Source: Hanleya hanleyi (lineage: Eukaryota > Mollusca > Polyplacophora > Lepidopleurida > Hanleyidae). Taken from it: DNA of 64,000 nt. Every line of letters starts with the position of its first letter. Within the stretch, counting starts at the first letter, position 1. The notes below the pieces were generated by a model that was not told the origin of the DNA, made no database searches, and was given only the letters and a program-made list of their open reading frames with translations. The DNA is taken from positions 1 through 64,000 of the forward strand of contig JAVTVY010020398.1 of assembly GCA_036873755.1 (NCBI GenBank), in the 5' to 3' direction. Of this stretch, positions 8,975 to 20,434 are shown one piece after another. A program made the position numbers and the translations under genes.

Positions 8975-9349
8975 TTTTATTTATTTATTTTCAGGGATGA
9001 CCAACGGGCCCAGAGGACCCATTTACAGGCTCCGTAAACTAAAATTAAATACTAAAGACTAAAGACTATATATACAAATATTAAGACAATAAATTAAGAA
9101 AAGAAAGAAAAACCCCCCACATAAATAATATACGTTTAGATTATAACATAAAATGCATAAGGATATATCACAGGCGATAGATAAATTCACAAAACATACA
9201 ATATGATAGTACATGTAAAACTAAGACGTTATTATGAACAAGTTAAGAGATAACGGTGAAAGATCTATAGGAAATAACATAAAACACGTGTAGAATTAAG
9301 GATAAAAATCTATGTAAAGTTGACAAAATCATTAAGAGATAATTTAAAA

Positions 9350-9492
9350 TTACTTATATAAAATAATACGCAATGAGCGCTTAAAAGATTGAACTGGAGC
9401 AAAAAGATCCAGATCTGTACTATCAGAACAGGAAAATAATTCATTAAAACTGTGCATGCATCTCTGGATAGGAGAAAATTTTAAGACATTTG
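9350..9492 (-). pseudogene. LINE RT, extreme C-terminus separated by transposon
   Basis: On the far side of the hAT-like element the same LINE resumes with NVLKFSPIQRCMHSFNELFS and ends FAPVQSFKRSLRIILYK followed by a stop at 9350. This matches the usual end of Jockey-like RTs (a helix ending near SLxxFK). The 5-base ATTTG flank occurs on both sides of the insertion (9488-9492 and 10940-10944). Confidence 0.8.
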
Positions 9493-10939
9493 CAGGGGCG
9501 TCGCTAGGGGGGGTCGTCAGGTGCGAACGACCCCCCCTTGGACGCGCCAAAAAAAAACAGAAGCAAAAAAACAAAACAAAACAAAAACAGAAAAAACGAA
9601 AATAAAAACAAAATAAAAAAAGCAAAAGGGAAAAGAGAGAAATACAAAATGCCGCCCACTTTTGATTTAGTGGGAAGGGGGAGGGGGGGCGAATATCTTT
9701 GGGCCCCCCACTTTTCAGCATCCCTAACTTACCATGTCCCAACATAAAAATTACAGATAGAGTGCCAGGACGTGTAGTGGTGTGTTATAGGCCCCCCTTA
9801 TAGGCCTGTTTTGTTTGTGTCAAACCAGGAAGTCAAATTTGTTTCCGAGAAAACGCGTAAAACGCATCTCCGGCAACCGGAGACCCCGGAGCTTCCGGGG
9901 CCTAGGCGGCCCCTGGACCCTCGCCTGTCAGGTTATGCAAATCGCTCATTTTAGCTTTGTGTAAATGAATGGCTCTCATATTTGTTCTAATGTTCCATGA
10001 GTTTTTAATGTGTTAAATATAACTAAAAAGTCAAACGGATTCGCGGGCATAAAGTATGATTTTTTTCAATATCGATGAGTGCTTATAAATGCGAAACATA
10101 CGTGAAAATAGAACCATAAATCGGCATATATTATGTTCGAATTTATTTCTGGGAAAACGCTTAGAACACATCTCTGGAGATCTGGAACTTCGGAACTTCC
10201 GGGGTCTAAGCGGCCCGTAAACCCTCGCCTGTTGGTCTGTGAGGATTTCCTTGTTTTATCTTTGCGTGAATGAATCGTATCGGTAGGCATATTGGTTTCC
10301 CTCCCAAGAACTAAAAGTCATCGTTTTGTATGTTTTAAATATAACTAGAACGTCAAATGGAAGCAGGCATGAGGTGCGATGTTTTCAATATCGATGCATG
10401 CTTATAATTGCGAAAAATCGTGAAAATAGAATCATAAATGTGCATGCAGTATGATCAGTTTTATTTCCGGGAAAACGTTCAGAACGCATCTCCGGCAATC
10501 TAGGACCCCGGAGCTTTCGGGGCCTAGGCGGCCCCTGGACCCCCGCCTGTTGGGTTGTCATAGTGGGCCCCCCACTTTCAATTACGTTCCGGCGACACTG
10601 GGTTAGCCTATACGAGGTATATCGGCCCAAAGCATTATTATTGTGTTTTCAAGATGACAAGAGAATAAAATATAATACTGATATTTGACAAATGATGTGT
10701 TAGTTTAATTGTTGGAAATCGCTCAGAATGCATCTCATGCCATCTGAGGTCCAAAAAGCTGTATAATATAACCCTAAATCTGCATACATTATGTTCAGAT
10801 TTAATTCCGGGAAAACGCTTAGAACGCATCTCCGGCGATCTAGGACCCCGGAGCTTCCGGGGCATAGGCGGCCCCTGGACCCTCGCCTAAAGTGCTATGA
10901 TAGTCGACCCCCCCTTGAAAAATCCTAGCGACGCCCATG
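9493..10939. mobile_element. hAT-like non-autonomous DNA transposon with internal tandem units
   Basis: Left end CAGGGGCGTCGCTAGG (9493-9508) and right end CCTAGCGACGCCCATG (10924-10939) are inverted repeats with one mismatch. CAG-GGGCGT-GCTAGG is typical of hAT-superfamily termini. The flanks share ATTTG; a full 8-bp duplication is not clear (5 of 8 positions agree). There is no transposase ORF; the lysine-rich frame at 9538-9747 is just an A-rich stretch. The interior is an array of GC-rich units (separate entry). Confidence 0.75.
9841..10890. repeat. Four-unit ~320-bp tandem array inside the hAT-like element
   Basis: A block reading roughly GGGAAAACGC...CGCATCTCCGG...CCCCGGAGCTTCCGGGGCCT...GGCGGCCCCTGGACCCTCGCCT occurs at 9841-9930, 10141-10235, 10460-10555 and 10800-10890, with a partial fifth near 10716. 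CCCCGGAGCTTCCGGGG is a near-perfect palindrome. Spacers contain a common AATCATAAAT...GCATA...TTATGTTC sequence. Subunit reiteration in a hAT interior is unusual. Confidence 0.8.
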
Positions 10940-11944
10940 ATTTGTTCGATGCTTGCTATTCCTAAAATATGTAAAATTACGTAAAACCTTAGTTGGGGCA
11001 TGAAAATTCAGTTTCGTTAAGATGGCTGGACAGTCATAAAAAGAGTTAGCACATTTGTGAAGAAAAATAAGATCCCAAAAAGTCCTTCTTTGATCGAGCT
11101 GAGGTAGGTTAAAAACATGACAATAGTGCGAATATTCCTCACGATCGTACGGCATGCCAGATTTAAAACATAAAAATTGTACAAATTTACGCTGGACACG
11201 CTCAACCATATAACAATTTCCCTTCTGCCATGGAGAGCACACAACAGAACAATATTCAAGATGTGGCCGTACATGTGCTTTATATAAAGAAATGAGGGAT
11301 AGCGTGTCGGAAAAAGAAGAACAAGTGCGTTTTACAAATCCGAGCATTCTGAATGCTTTGCTAACAACGTGCGATATATGAGCCTTAAAATTTAAATTTC
11401 TAGTTAAAATAACACCGAGATCGGTCACTCGATCCTTTCGAACAAGAGCAGGTCCATTAATGTCATAATCATGATACACAAATGTTCTCTTGTTCGTGTA
11501 AGAAATGGCAAAACATTTGAGGATATTTAAAATTAATTTCCAATCTATACACCAATTATACACATTCGTCATATCCTCTTGTAATCGGACACAGTCATTA
11601 ATACATGTAATGTGCTTGAAAATGTTGGCGTCATCAGCATACAATAAACAAGTGGAGTATCTTAAAACTAATGGTAGGTCATTAATAAAGATTACAAACA
11701 TTAGAGGACCTAGCAGGGAGCCCTGGGGTACCCCTGAGGTGACATGCGCCCAGTCTGAGCACTCCCCATTAATGACAACTCTCTGATTTCTGTTGGCAAG
11801 ATATGAGGACAACCAGTTTAATATTTTGTCTCTCATTTCATAACGTTCAAGTCTGTATATTAATAGTTTGTGACTAACTTTATCGAAGGCTTTTGTAAAG
11901 TCTGTGTATATGCAGTCCACTTGTCCCTGCTTATCGACAATTTC
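10940..11944 (-). pseudogene. LINE reverse transcriptase, C-terminal two thirds
   Basis: Opens at the truncation point with VDKQGQVDCIYTDFTKAFD, giving the first catalytic Asp, then SGVPQGSLLGPLMFVIFIND (RT block), LLYADDANIF with the YADD pair, a thumb region with ITDLGV-like VTDLGVILTR, FKAHISHVVSKA and LYKAHVRPHLEYCSVVCSPW. These are hallmarks of Jockey/CR1/Rex-type LINEs. About 335 residues remain; endonuclease and ORF1 are missing. The ORF runs into the transposon at 10939, so it is dead despite being open. I see no internal stops or frameshifts, so the insertion is not very old. Confidence 0.9.
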
Positions 11945-12202
11945 AATTTAGCGATATTCTTGGTAAAGGGAGGTGTTTGGGGGTGGGAGGTGTGGGCGGG
12001 AGAGAAATTGAAGAAGTTCCATTGCCGATAGAAGACCTGTCATAGTCGCATGGTCTTAATTCGATTTTGATGCCAACAGTGTCACACAACAAAGATATTT
12101 ACATAATTGACTCGGACATCTAATGTGAAGTAGATGGTCAAACACAACACATTAAGTCCAAACATCAATCGTGTTTTCAGAAGTGTAGATCAATACTTTA
12201 GC
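11945..12202. other. No gene recognised
   Basis: Unassigned sequence between the truncated LINE and the MITE; includes a short G-rich stretch (11963-12002). No ORF with support. Confidence 0.5.
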
Positions 12203-12206
12203 TTAA

Positions 12207-12797
12207 CCTTATCTGGCCTGGGCTTTTTGAGACCTGTTGTGGCCTGGGGGGGGGGGGGAGGGCCGAAATGACCCCCCTAATTATTTTTCTAACCCCTTTA
12301 GCTAGAAGGCTGAAACTTACCACATAATACTCTTGGGTCAAGCTCTACCACAAAATGTGAAAAAATCCAAGATGGTCGCTTTGATGACGTCACAGTGACG
12401 TCATTTTCAAAAACGAATTTTTTTGGTCGCTTTCTCGGTCCGATTTTTCGAATTTTTTATATATGAAATTTCTCCGCAAACACTGCATGATAAATTAGTA
12501 AATATTAATGTGATGTGAAATAAAATAGTTTTTGCCCACTTTTCATCGCGGAAAAGCAGAAATTTTGAAGAAATATGACAAAAACATCACTTTTCTGGTA
12601 CCCCACGTGGCCGCCATCTTAAATTTTCCCAAGGTCCTCTGCTCGCGAAGTTACGCAAATAGGCTCAAAATTACCCCAATATGATAAGCGCAAAAGTCAC
12701 GGAGTTTCAGCTCTCCATTTTTTTTCGTTTCGGAGATAGACCAGAAAGTTTGATACGGGGGTCCATTTTGCTCCCCCTCCCCCCAGGCCAAGTAGGG
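12207..12797 (+). mobile_element. TTAA-target MITE, complete copy 1
   Basis: 591 bp flanked by TTAA on both sides (12203-12206, 12798-12801). Termini CCTTATCTGGCCTGGG and CCCAGGCCAAGTAGGG are inverted repeats. TTAA duplication plus CCCT/C-type ends points to the piggyBac superfamily (established trait); no transposase is encoded. Conserved interior words: CAAGATGG near 12370, TGATGACGTCACAGTGACGT, GCATGATAAATTAGTAAAT, CCGCCATCTTAAATTTTC, CAAATAGGCTCAAAAT. Confidence 0.88.
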
Positions 12798-12801
12798 TTA
12801 A

Positions 12802-13892
12802 AATCCATTTAGCATTCATGCACCAACTTTTTGGAGTCGCCTGAGAGTGTGGCTCATTTCGGCAGTTACTGAATATAGGACTGTGATTTGAGATGATATG
12901 GTGCGGTTTTGAAAAAGGTGGAACTATCATTGATACTACTGTCTGGTTCAATTTAAGTAATGTAAAGAGTCACCGTTTCAATGAATCTTTTTCTTTTTCA
13001 ATTAAGTCGTGATATGCTATGCAGATGATATGCCGACTGATATGATAGCCCAATCTGGGAAAGAACTGTTCAGTGGAAGAAATTAATAATGAAAATAAAC
13101 TGCATTCTAGGTATTGAACATTTCAGCTATGATCCAATTTATTATTTTCAGAAGCAACAATCGCCAGAATAGTCAGATAAATTGACGACAGAAATCGCAT
13201 AATGACCATGGCTGTGTAACAGGTCTGTATGACATGTAAAACATCAGAAAACAGGTGTTCGTTGTCTCCGTACAATTAGCAAACTGTGCGTTGTTTCTGT
13301 GTACAGCACAGCTCTGACCGATTAAGGAATTTATTTCCTGGTGGTAATTTTGTTGTTATATCGTGTTTATTAGTTTGTGTCAAGATGGAATATTTTCTAA
13401 TAGATCAGTGGAGCTGTTTCGATATAAGGGTATAACGTCAATGCCATATGAAACATTATTTTAGCATTAAAAGATCAACTGTCGCGTTTGACATCCCCTT
13501 TGGCAGCTCTGGACTATTTTTTTCAGATGTCATAATCATAATATCACGAAAGTCAATGGGTTTAATGATGCTGCTCTTAGTATGTTTGGTGGGAATATCA
13601 ACATAGGATTGTTGGTTCTCGGGGTAATCCCCCATCCATTCTTTTTCAAGATGCTAATCATTACACAGAAATTCTGTTGTATCAGGTTTGGATGCGGAAC
13701 GATTGCACAGCGCATTATTGTGACGGTGGTTGTTCACCAAGTTGATGCATGTAAATCAACGCCTTGTGTGTTGCGCACTCCAAAAGACGCTGAACACTGT
13801 ATCTGGCCTGAAGAAAGTGCGTGGGTTGGCCCGGCGGACTCTCAACAGAAGGCAAATTGAAGCTGAAACTGCCTATTTACATAACTTATCCG
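12802..13892. other. No gene recognised
   Basis: About 1.1 kb without a supported gene. The overlapping open frames at 13582-14036 have no recognisable domain, and their downstream part crosses an inverted MITE fragment. Confidence 0.5.
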
Positions 13893-13947
13893 AGAAGAGG
13901 ATCATGGGTAAATTCGAAATGGCGGTCATTTGGGGTACCAGACTTCT
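13893..13947 (-). repeat. Inverted fragment of the TTAA MITE
   Basis: GAGGATCATGGGTAAATTCG...ATGGCGGTCATTTGGGGTACC is the reverse complement of the family's GGTACC...GCCGCCATTTTGAATTTACCCATGATCCTC segment. Ends are not preserved. Confidence 0.7.
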
Positions 13948-14150
13948 TATTTACATATTTTGTCTTCAAAAGTTTACGTTGTCTTACAAATGACCATATC
14001 ATGGTGATGTCGACTCAGACGCTGTGGTTGTTGTGAGGCTGATCTGCCCGGAAGGTAGCTAGCGATCAAGGAAATTGGTGATCAATCTAACTGTCCCAAG
14101 GCCAATATGTAGCGATTCTAATTCTCACCACACAAAGCCCGGATCAGGTC

Positions 14151-14220
14151 TTGAGAGAGAGAGAGAGAATTAAGTTTTAATGTCGCGTTCAGCAATATTT
14201 CAGCTATATAGCGACGATCA
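14151..14220 (-). repeat. 3' tail repeat of LINE/SINE type with (GA)n end
   Basis: (GA)n then AATTAAGTTTTAATGTCGCG, TTCAGCAATATTTCAGCTAT, ATAGCGACGATC. Same body as at 16512-16580 and 50875-50935. Sits directly downstream (minus strand) of the LINE C-terminus, so it is probably that element's 3' end. Confidence 0.6.
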
Positions 14221-14250
14221 AACAAAATTCTAAGTATTCATGTCACTAAC

Positions 14251-14490
14251 TTAGTAATGCAACTTACGTAACAAACCAATTTCTCTCAAATAACCCAAGA
14301 TGCAATCCTCTTTCACCCGACTAAAAAGATCTTCCAAAGTAGTCGCTCGATAAAAAGCATCTCGTACAATCTTAAAATCTATGCATTCGATAAGAATATG
14401 TTTCACCGTGAGATCATCATGGTATGGGACACACCTTGGGACTGGCTCTTTTTTTAGTACATGTTCGTGAGTTAATCGTGTATGACGATT
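14251..14490 (-). pseudogene. I/Nimb-type LINE, C-terminal remnant
   Basis: Reads without a stop for about 78 codons on the minus strand: NRHTRLTHEHVLKKEPVPRC, then LTVKHILIECIDF, DAFYRATTLEDLFSRV and a tail ending LLRKLHY before a TAA. The pattern T-H...P-x-C...LTVKHIL-x-C-x-F followed by a helical tail is the usual end of RNase H-bearing LINE polyproteins (after the RNase H). Nothing upstream of about 14496 is preserved in frame, so it is a short dead 3' end. Its 3' UTR carries the GTCGC...TTCAGCTATAT repeat seen at 16.5 and 50.9 kb. Confidence 0.65.
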
Positions 14491-14499
14491 CTACATCGC

Positions 14500-16511
14500 C
14501 TCATCATGGTTTGATCGAAACGTTTCTGGCTGTTCAGATGAATATAGCCTAGAGTTCAAATCAGTCTTACTCATACTTCTGAAAAAAAATATATTAACGA
14601 ATTTTATCCCACCTCGGGATCAAAATTTACAACAAACAAACATTACTGTGCTTTTCTTCAGTACTACATCGATTCTTTCTCCAGGCGAGATTATTATGGC
14701 GAATATATCTTGCTCCGGTAAAAGTATAGCCCTCAAAATGTTATCATGAGTGGCAGCGTTACACCTGATAGTATGGAGACACCTCCAAGATGGCAAATCT
14801 CATCTGCATCAGACAATCAATGCGGGGTAATCGCTATCAATATTAATAGCCTCTAATCTGTTTATCACTGTAATTTCGCTACTTGATTTCTCCAGTTTTA
14901 TGAGCACAACCATTTATCTCTGGAAAACTATCCATCATTGAAGATCAAAATTTGGCATGGTTGTTCTGATCGAGGTAAGGAAATAAGCGACGTTTCAGTT
15001 TCCAAAGTATTTACAGGTTGCTCACATAAAATTGTTCAAAGTGTGACCATCGCATTTTATGCAACTTTGTTCAATTGAAAAACCTATATACATCAAACTC
15101 CAAACTCAAAGATATCTGGGTCAAATTTGGGGAAAAATGAGCTACAGATATACTGTTGAAGGGTTGTTCTACTCGGCAAAATTATCAATTGAATGAAAAA
15201 TTGAAGAATACACGCGTGAAAACACAGGATAATTTTATTTCCAAAAATGCATTTAAATTGGGATAACTTTATATCTATCGATCTCACAACCGATATAGTC
15301 ACAAATATATAATCTCAGAGAAAATAAACATTCCAATTATATATATATATATTGATCTAGTTCATAGTTCTCATAAATATGACCCCAAATATAAGTGTGT
15401 TATTTGCTCCGTGTTATTGCAAAACACACCAAGGAAACGTACAATCTTGTAGAAGTCCACTGAGGTAGGATACAAGGACTAAAGACAGTTTTGAAGAAAG
15501 AGTCATTGCCTTGTGTTTTTTACATAACAACGTACAGAACATTGACGAGGCACATTTAGGGATTTGACAATGTCTTTCACGTTCTATGAGCACTGAATTC
15601 AATTGAAAAAGATAATCCATTCCACATTCATGTTATCAGATTGAAAAAAGCTGCACATGGTAATTGTTTCGAGCGACTAACGCAAATGCCAATTATTCTT
15701 TGCCGTTAGGGTAATCATTTGAACTTTGGGAGAATAGCTCCAATTCAGTTTTCCAATACAAGATTGAGGTACAAGATGCAGAAGTGTATTCGAATAGAAA
15801 ATTACTCACGTTTTCCTATATTCAATGAAGAAAACATTCGCGGTTATATACATAAAGCGCTCATCAAGGTTGGCACTCTAGACCTTGCGGCCTCGACAGA
15901 GGAAATCGTCCCATACCATTTTTAGCGAATCAATATTTTTGATAAACTTTCGCAATCTGTTTTTGCTCATTCATCATTTTGCCAATCAGTAGTGAAAAAC
16001 ATTTGAGCACTTTCAATGTTAATGTAATAATCAAACGTTAAGGATACCTGTCCCCTTAGAGGCAGTTTTTTTGCACTCCCGTCACAATTTGTCATCTGTA
16101 TCAATAAATATGCAAGATAACCATAATAAACTATATATTTTATGAAAGCGTACATCGTAGGGATTCCAACTATATGATTTGTATAACAGACGCTGCTATT
16201 GTGTAGAAAATATTCCAATTTAAAAAAATTGAAATGAAAACAATAGCGTCCATTTTTCAATTGAAATTTCATGAAAACTGTTGGTCTTCTTTCAACTTTG
16301 ATGGTATACCTTGATAGAAGACAATTCGAACTAGTAAACACTATCTCATTTATTTTTTATTTTTGCCTAGTTTTGTTTTTACAGCTTATCCTACAAAGTA
16401 GGCTACAGATCGAAAATTGTCCGGTAATGAGTGAGTGAGTCAGTCAGTCCATCCGAATCCTTTCGCCGGCAAAATAAGGAGAACCGTTGACATTAGAACC
16501 TTGATTTTTGG
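14500..16511. other. No gene recognised
   Basis: About 2 kb of AT-rich sequence; includes a (TA)n run near 15340 and a (GAGT)n start at 16428-16440. Short open frames (e.g. 15967-16341) show no domain. Confidence 0.5.
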
Positions 16512-16580
16512 CATGAGTGAGTGAGTGAATAGGGTTTAACGTCGCTTTCAACATTTTTTCAGCTATATCACGACGGGGAA
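16512..16580 (-). repeat. (GAGT)n-tailed SINE/LINE 3' end
   Basis: GAGTGAGTGAGTGAATAGGG, TTTAACGTCGCTTTCAACAT, TTTTTCAGCTATATCACGAC. On the minus strand this is a 3' end with a (CACT)n tail. The type is common in gastropod genomes as far as I recall. Confidence 0.6.
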
Positions 16581-17611
16581 GGGAAGGGAGGGGAGGGGGA
16601 GAGGCAGGGGAACCTACTTGTAACAGAGCAGATCTAATGCTGCCATTTTATAGTGCTGTCCCACTGAAATATCATGCCGTTTTTGGCATGAACGTGCATT
16701 AGGGCATTGTTACCAGCCAGTTCTGAGCTGACCGAATTCTGATGAAAATTTGATTTATAATTATTTTTTATTTTTTATTGATGGCTCAGCCAGTACACTG
16801 TCATGCCCATCGGGAACCCTTGGCTGTATGTTTCACTGTATATATAACACAGTACAAAACCTGGTGGGATATGCCATCCGTAATTGTTTTGAGAGCTAGA
16901 GGTCCCAGCAGTGTAGCTGGGTCGCCCCCAATAGGCCTATAAACAGATCAGAACTAACAGTCTGATAGGCTTGGGATTCGAGAATGCAGTTAATACTGCC
17001 ATGGTGTAATAATTAAATTGTTCTTAGAGGTCAGAGCAGGGGAGACAAAAATAAACAGATCTGTCTGGGAGTTAAAAAAAATATCAGAAAAGATGGTACC
17101 GGTATTACATTAAACCATCCACAGTGCAGATTCTATGAGTTCACATGTTGACGTCTTTATTAATTTATTACCGTTCCAGGGGACATTTGAACAGCTGCCG
17201 TTAACTTGAGACACACACTTTTGCTATATACACAGCTGCTACATTATGGGAAACGAAATTAAACAGATATGTAAACAGTATTAAGAGGCTGTATTTAAGA
17301 TGCTAAGTACAATCCTCAAATTCTACATTCATCAGATTGCCGATACCCAAAATGTGTTGTCTGATATATCTAGATAACAACGTGATGTAGAGATGCTATT
17401 TATTCGTCTTTGTACCGGTCATGCTCAGGAGAATGACATCGAATCATTATTATCTTGTGCCGAGAAGGTGTTGGTCTTGAGTTGAATTACCGTAAACTAC
17501 ATAAATGCTACCTTTCTACTATAGGACTATATATAAGAATTGGTTGTATTGTTGGGAAAATAATGCGATTCAAAAAGTTGTTTTGGTCCTGGACAAGGGC
17601 ACTGGAAACAA
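16581..17611. other. No gene; one short repeat shared with 18.7 kb
   Basis: About 1 kb. GCATTGTTACCAGCCAGTTC...GAGCTGACC near 16700 recurs in diverged form near 18690-18722, each followed by TGATGAAAATTT; otherwise nothing recognisable. Confidence 0.45.
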
Positions 17612-17615
17612 TTAA

Positions 17616-18198
17616 CCCTATCTGGCCTGGGCGATTTGGGGTGTATCGCAGCCTGGGTGGGGGAGGCGGAAAGTGCCCCCTATATATTTTCGCTATCGGT
17701 AAGGCTAGAGGGCTGAAACTTACCACACTATACCTTCGGGTCAAGCTCTACCAGAAAATGTAAAAAAATCCAAGATGGCCGCCATGATCACGTCACTGTG
17801 ACGTCATTTTCAAAAAGAGCATTTTTGGACGATTTTTGGTCAAAATCGTCGATTTTTTTTATTTTTGTTTTTTCTTTGCAAAAACTGCATGATAAATTAG
17901 TAAATAATAATCTGATATGAAATAAAATAAGTTTTACCCACTTTTTCGTAGATAAAAACAAAAATTTTGAAGAAATATGATGAAAGCATAACTTTTTCTG
18001 GTACCCCACATGGCCGCCATTTTGAATTTACTCATGATCCTCTGCTCGTGGGGTTATGCAAATAGGCTCAAAATGACCCCAATACGATACCCTATAATGT
18101 CACGAATGTTTCAGCTCTCCATTTGTTGGCGTTTCGGAGATATCGCAGAAAGTTTGGTAGGAGGGCATTTTGGCCCCCCTCCCCCAGGCCTGGTAGGG
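17616..18198 (+). mobile_element. TTAA-target MITE, complete copy 2
   Basis: 583 bp with TTAA at 17612-17615 and 18199-18202, ends CCCTATCTGGCCTGGGCG and CCCCCAGGCCTGGTAGGG. The best-preserved copy; same interior as at 12207. Confidence 0.9.
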
Positions 18199-18314
18199 TT
18201 AATGGGGGAAGGGAGGGAGGGGGAACAAATCAGGGGGTGTTTTTCGGTGATGCTAAGACATATGTTTCAGAAAAATGCATCGAATCGCGTTGAATCAACT
18301 TGCTGAATTTTTGC

Positions 18315-18550
18315 GTAATTTTTGAAGAAATATGGCGAAAACATCACTTTTCTGGTACCCCCACATGGCCGCCATTTTGAATTTACCCATGATCCTTTGC
18401 TCGGGGGGTCATGCAAATAGGCTCAAAATGACCCCAATATGATAATCGAAAAAGTCACAGAGTTTCAGCTCTCGATTTTTTGTCGTTCCGGAGATACAAG
18501 CAAAAAACCAAGAGGGGGGCGGAAAGTGCCCCCCCCCCGGCCAGGTAGGG
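18315..18550 (+). mobile_element. TTAA-target MITE, right half
   Basis: Right half only, from TTTTTGAAGAAATATGGCG to CCGGCCAGGTAGGG with TTAA at 18551-18554. It follows the complete copy by about 110 bp, and 18203-18314 is unrelated. Confidence 0.8.
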
Positions 18551-18554
18551 TTAA

Positions 18555-19490
18555 AGAGATGTAAATGTATTTCCACACGTAAAGCCTGAAATCTACTGAA
18601 CTTTTTATTATTCATTCTGTTTCCTTTATTTAAAAATTTGTAAAATTAAATCGGCGATCGTTATTTTTTTTTGGAATGGAGGCGTATTAGGAGACTGTTA
18701 CCAACAAGTTCTGAGCTGACCTACTTTTGATGAAAATTTCTGGTGATTTTTGATGAAAATCAACTGGTGATTCTGACTTGGGCAGTGCCCATCTTAATAT
18801 AGGCAGGATTTCAACTGGGGGTGGGATTTCCAAGAGTTCAGTTCGCGTCGGAGTCCTAATGCTTACACTACTTCGTAGGTCCTGTGACGTTAGTCACACT
18901 GCTCATGTTTTACTAAAATAATTTGGAAAAAAACGTACTATTTTACGGTCGTTTGTCTTAAAAGTTGAATAATTAAAAAACTTACCCAAACTTACAAAAA
19001 ATGAGATAATGTTTTACTAGATCACCTTACAAGTAACAAGCATGCCAAATTTCAAAAGCGTAGCATGGATACTTTCGAGAAATAAACGTTTAAATCTCCG
19101 ATTTTGTACAAAAATGAAAAGCTAGAAATCAGCCAAAATGTGTCCAGCTATACATCTGATGAATTAATCCAAAGGTTTTGCTTGAATTCTATTGTCAAAT
19201 ACATTTTTAATCTGTCTCATGGGACCTACTAGAATTCCTGTTTATTCTGGATAACTATGACACTAAGTTTTTTTCATCAAGGCCAATTTAAACTTAAAAA
19301 ACGGGCGGGTGTGTGAGTGAAGTGTCACTGTTATAATTAGAAACAAAAATACGGATGTTTGCATAGTTTTGATCAGAAGGGGATAGATTAATGCAAATAA
19401 GTAGGACTAATAGATAATTAGCTTACCATAATACTGCGGAAATGAGTATGGAAAGGGAAATTTAACAGACAAAAATAATAGTAGCCAATT
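18555..19490. other. No gene recognised
   Basis: About 0.9 kb, AT-rich, containing the diverged 18690-18722 repeat. No ORF with support. Confidence 0.5.
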
Positions 19491-19494
19491 ACAA

Positions 19495-20434
19495 GCGTGT
19501 GGTCCGTCATTCATAATTCAGCCGTCGTCCATTAAAGAATATCCGCGTCCATAATCCAAATTACAAGCGTCTAGTCCGTCATTCATAATCCAGCCGTCGT
19601 CCACCAGAGAATATCCGCGTCCATAATCCAAAGACCTATTCCATTTCCATATAACAGTATTAGCACCAAATTCAAAAAGACAAAAGTATACATAAACATA
19701 CATGTAGGCTTGTTTCCAGCAAGAGAGAAGCGGTCAACAATTTTCAATGATGCCGGCAAGACATCATGATGTTCCAAAATATCAAATCCGTATCGCTGAT
19801 CAGTATTCTTAATCCATAATATTCGTTATAGAGTCGTCATCTAAAAATGATGTACCTCAGTCACGCTTTGATTGTGACTGTTCATATGAGTACCATGAGG
19901 ATCTTGAAGTACATGGGCTCATACGGCCCCTAGCCCCGGGTTAAGCGGAATTAGACACAAGTTACGAAACGTAGCGCCATAGATCTTGCACGCTATGTTC
20001 GTATTTTGCTATCATAAAGTCGGCGAGAGAGAATGCCCGCTTCATTTTTATAGAGATATAGATCTAAATATGATGTGCCTGTAGGGCTATCTGTAGTTTC
20101 CTTCAAATCCAGTGAAGGTGGATATATCCTTCACTGCGTCATTTATATAGCGATTATCCACAGCGAGAAGATCGTCTATATAGCGTTTGGTGAATGAGAA
20201 GGAAAAGGCTTTGAATGGATCGGTTTTTGAAAGCGCCTGCATATAGTCATATTCATAAGAGAACAGATACAGGTCAGCCAACATGGGTGCACAATTAGTA
20301 CCCATTGAAATACCTAAATGCTGCTGATATATTGTGTCGCCAAATTTCACATAGATATTTTTAATGAGAATTTCAAGCAACTCTATAAAAAAAGAAACAT
20401 CCCATGCATGATACCTCTTGTGTGCTAAGGCAAT
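19495..20434 (-). mobile_element. PLE-like RT family, copy 2 (with RT palm)
   Basis: Minus strand. RT begins near 20434 with AHKRYHAWDVSFFIELLEIL, then IYQQHLGISMGTNCAPMLAD (RT block), a KRYIDDLLAVDN palm motif with both Asp, and SYLDLYLYK. An internal deletion then removes the GVYISRL segment, and the remnant continues in the 3' region to 19495. The last ~69 bp (ATTACAAGCGT...CCATAATCC) is duplicated in tandem at the end. RT with this GTNCAP...YIDDLL signature is related to Penelope RTs by pattern; broken by deletion and stops. Confidence 0.75.

Larger units (their letters stand above)
8975..11944 (-). mobile_element. Jockey/CR1-like non-LTR retrotransposon, 5'-truncated, split by a hAT-like element
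   Basis: Minus strand. The 5' end is truncated inside the RT at about 11944; the 3' UTR runs to about 8975 and ends in a (AAAT)n-like tail (TAAATAAATAAAAATAAA on the coding strand). The coding region is interrupted by the insertion at 9493-10939: removing it rejoins the frame from ...KVLRNF..RNSKHRT to ...NELFS...FAPVQSFKRSL. 5' truncation plus a simple-repeat tail is typical of target-primed insertion. Confidence 0.85.

Noticed and set aside
9538..9747. Lysine-rich frame and a Phe/Cys-rich minus-strand frame
   Set aside because: Translation of an A-rich stretch inside the hAT-like element; only the last 48 codons of the minus frame (9350-9492) are real LINE sequence.
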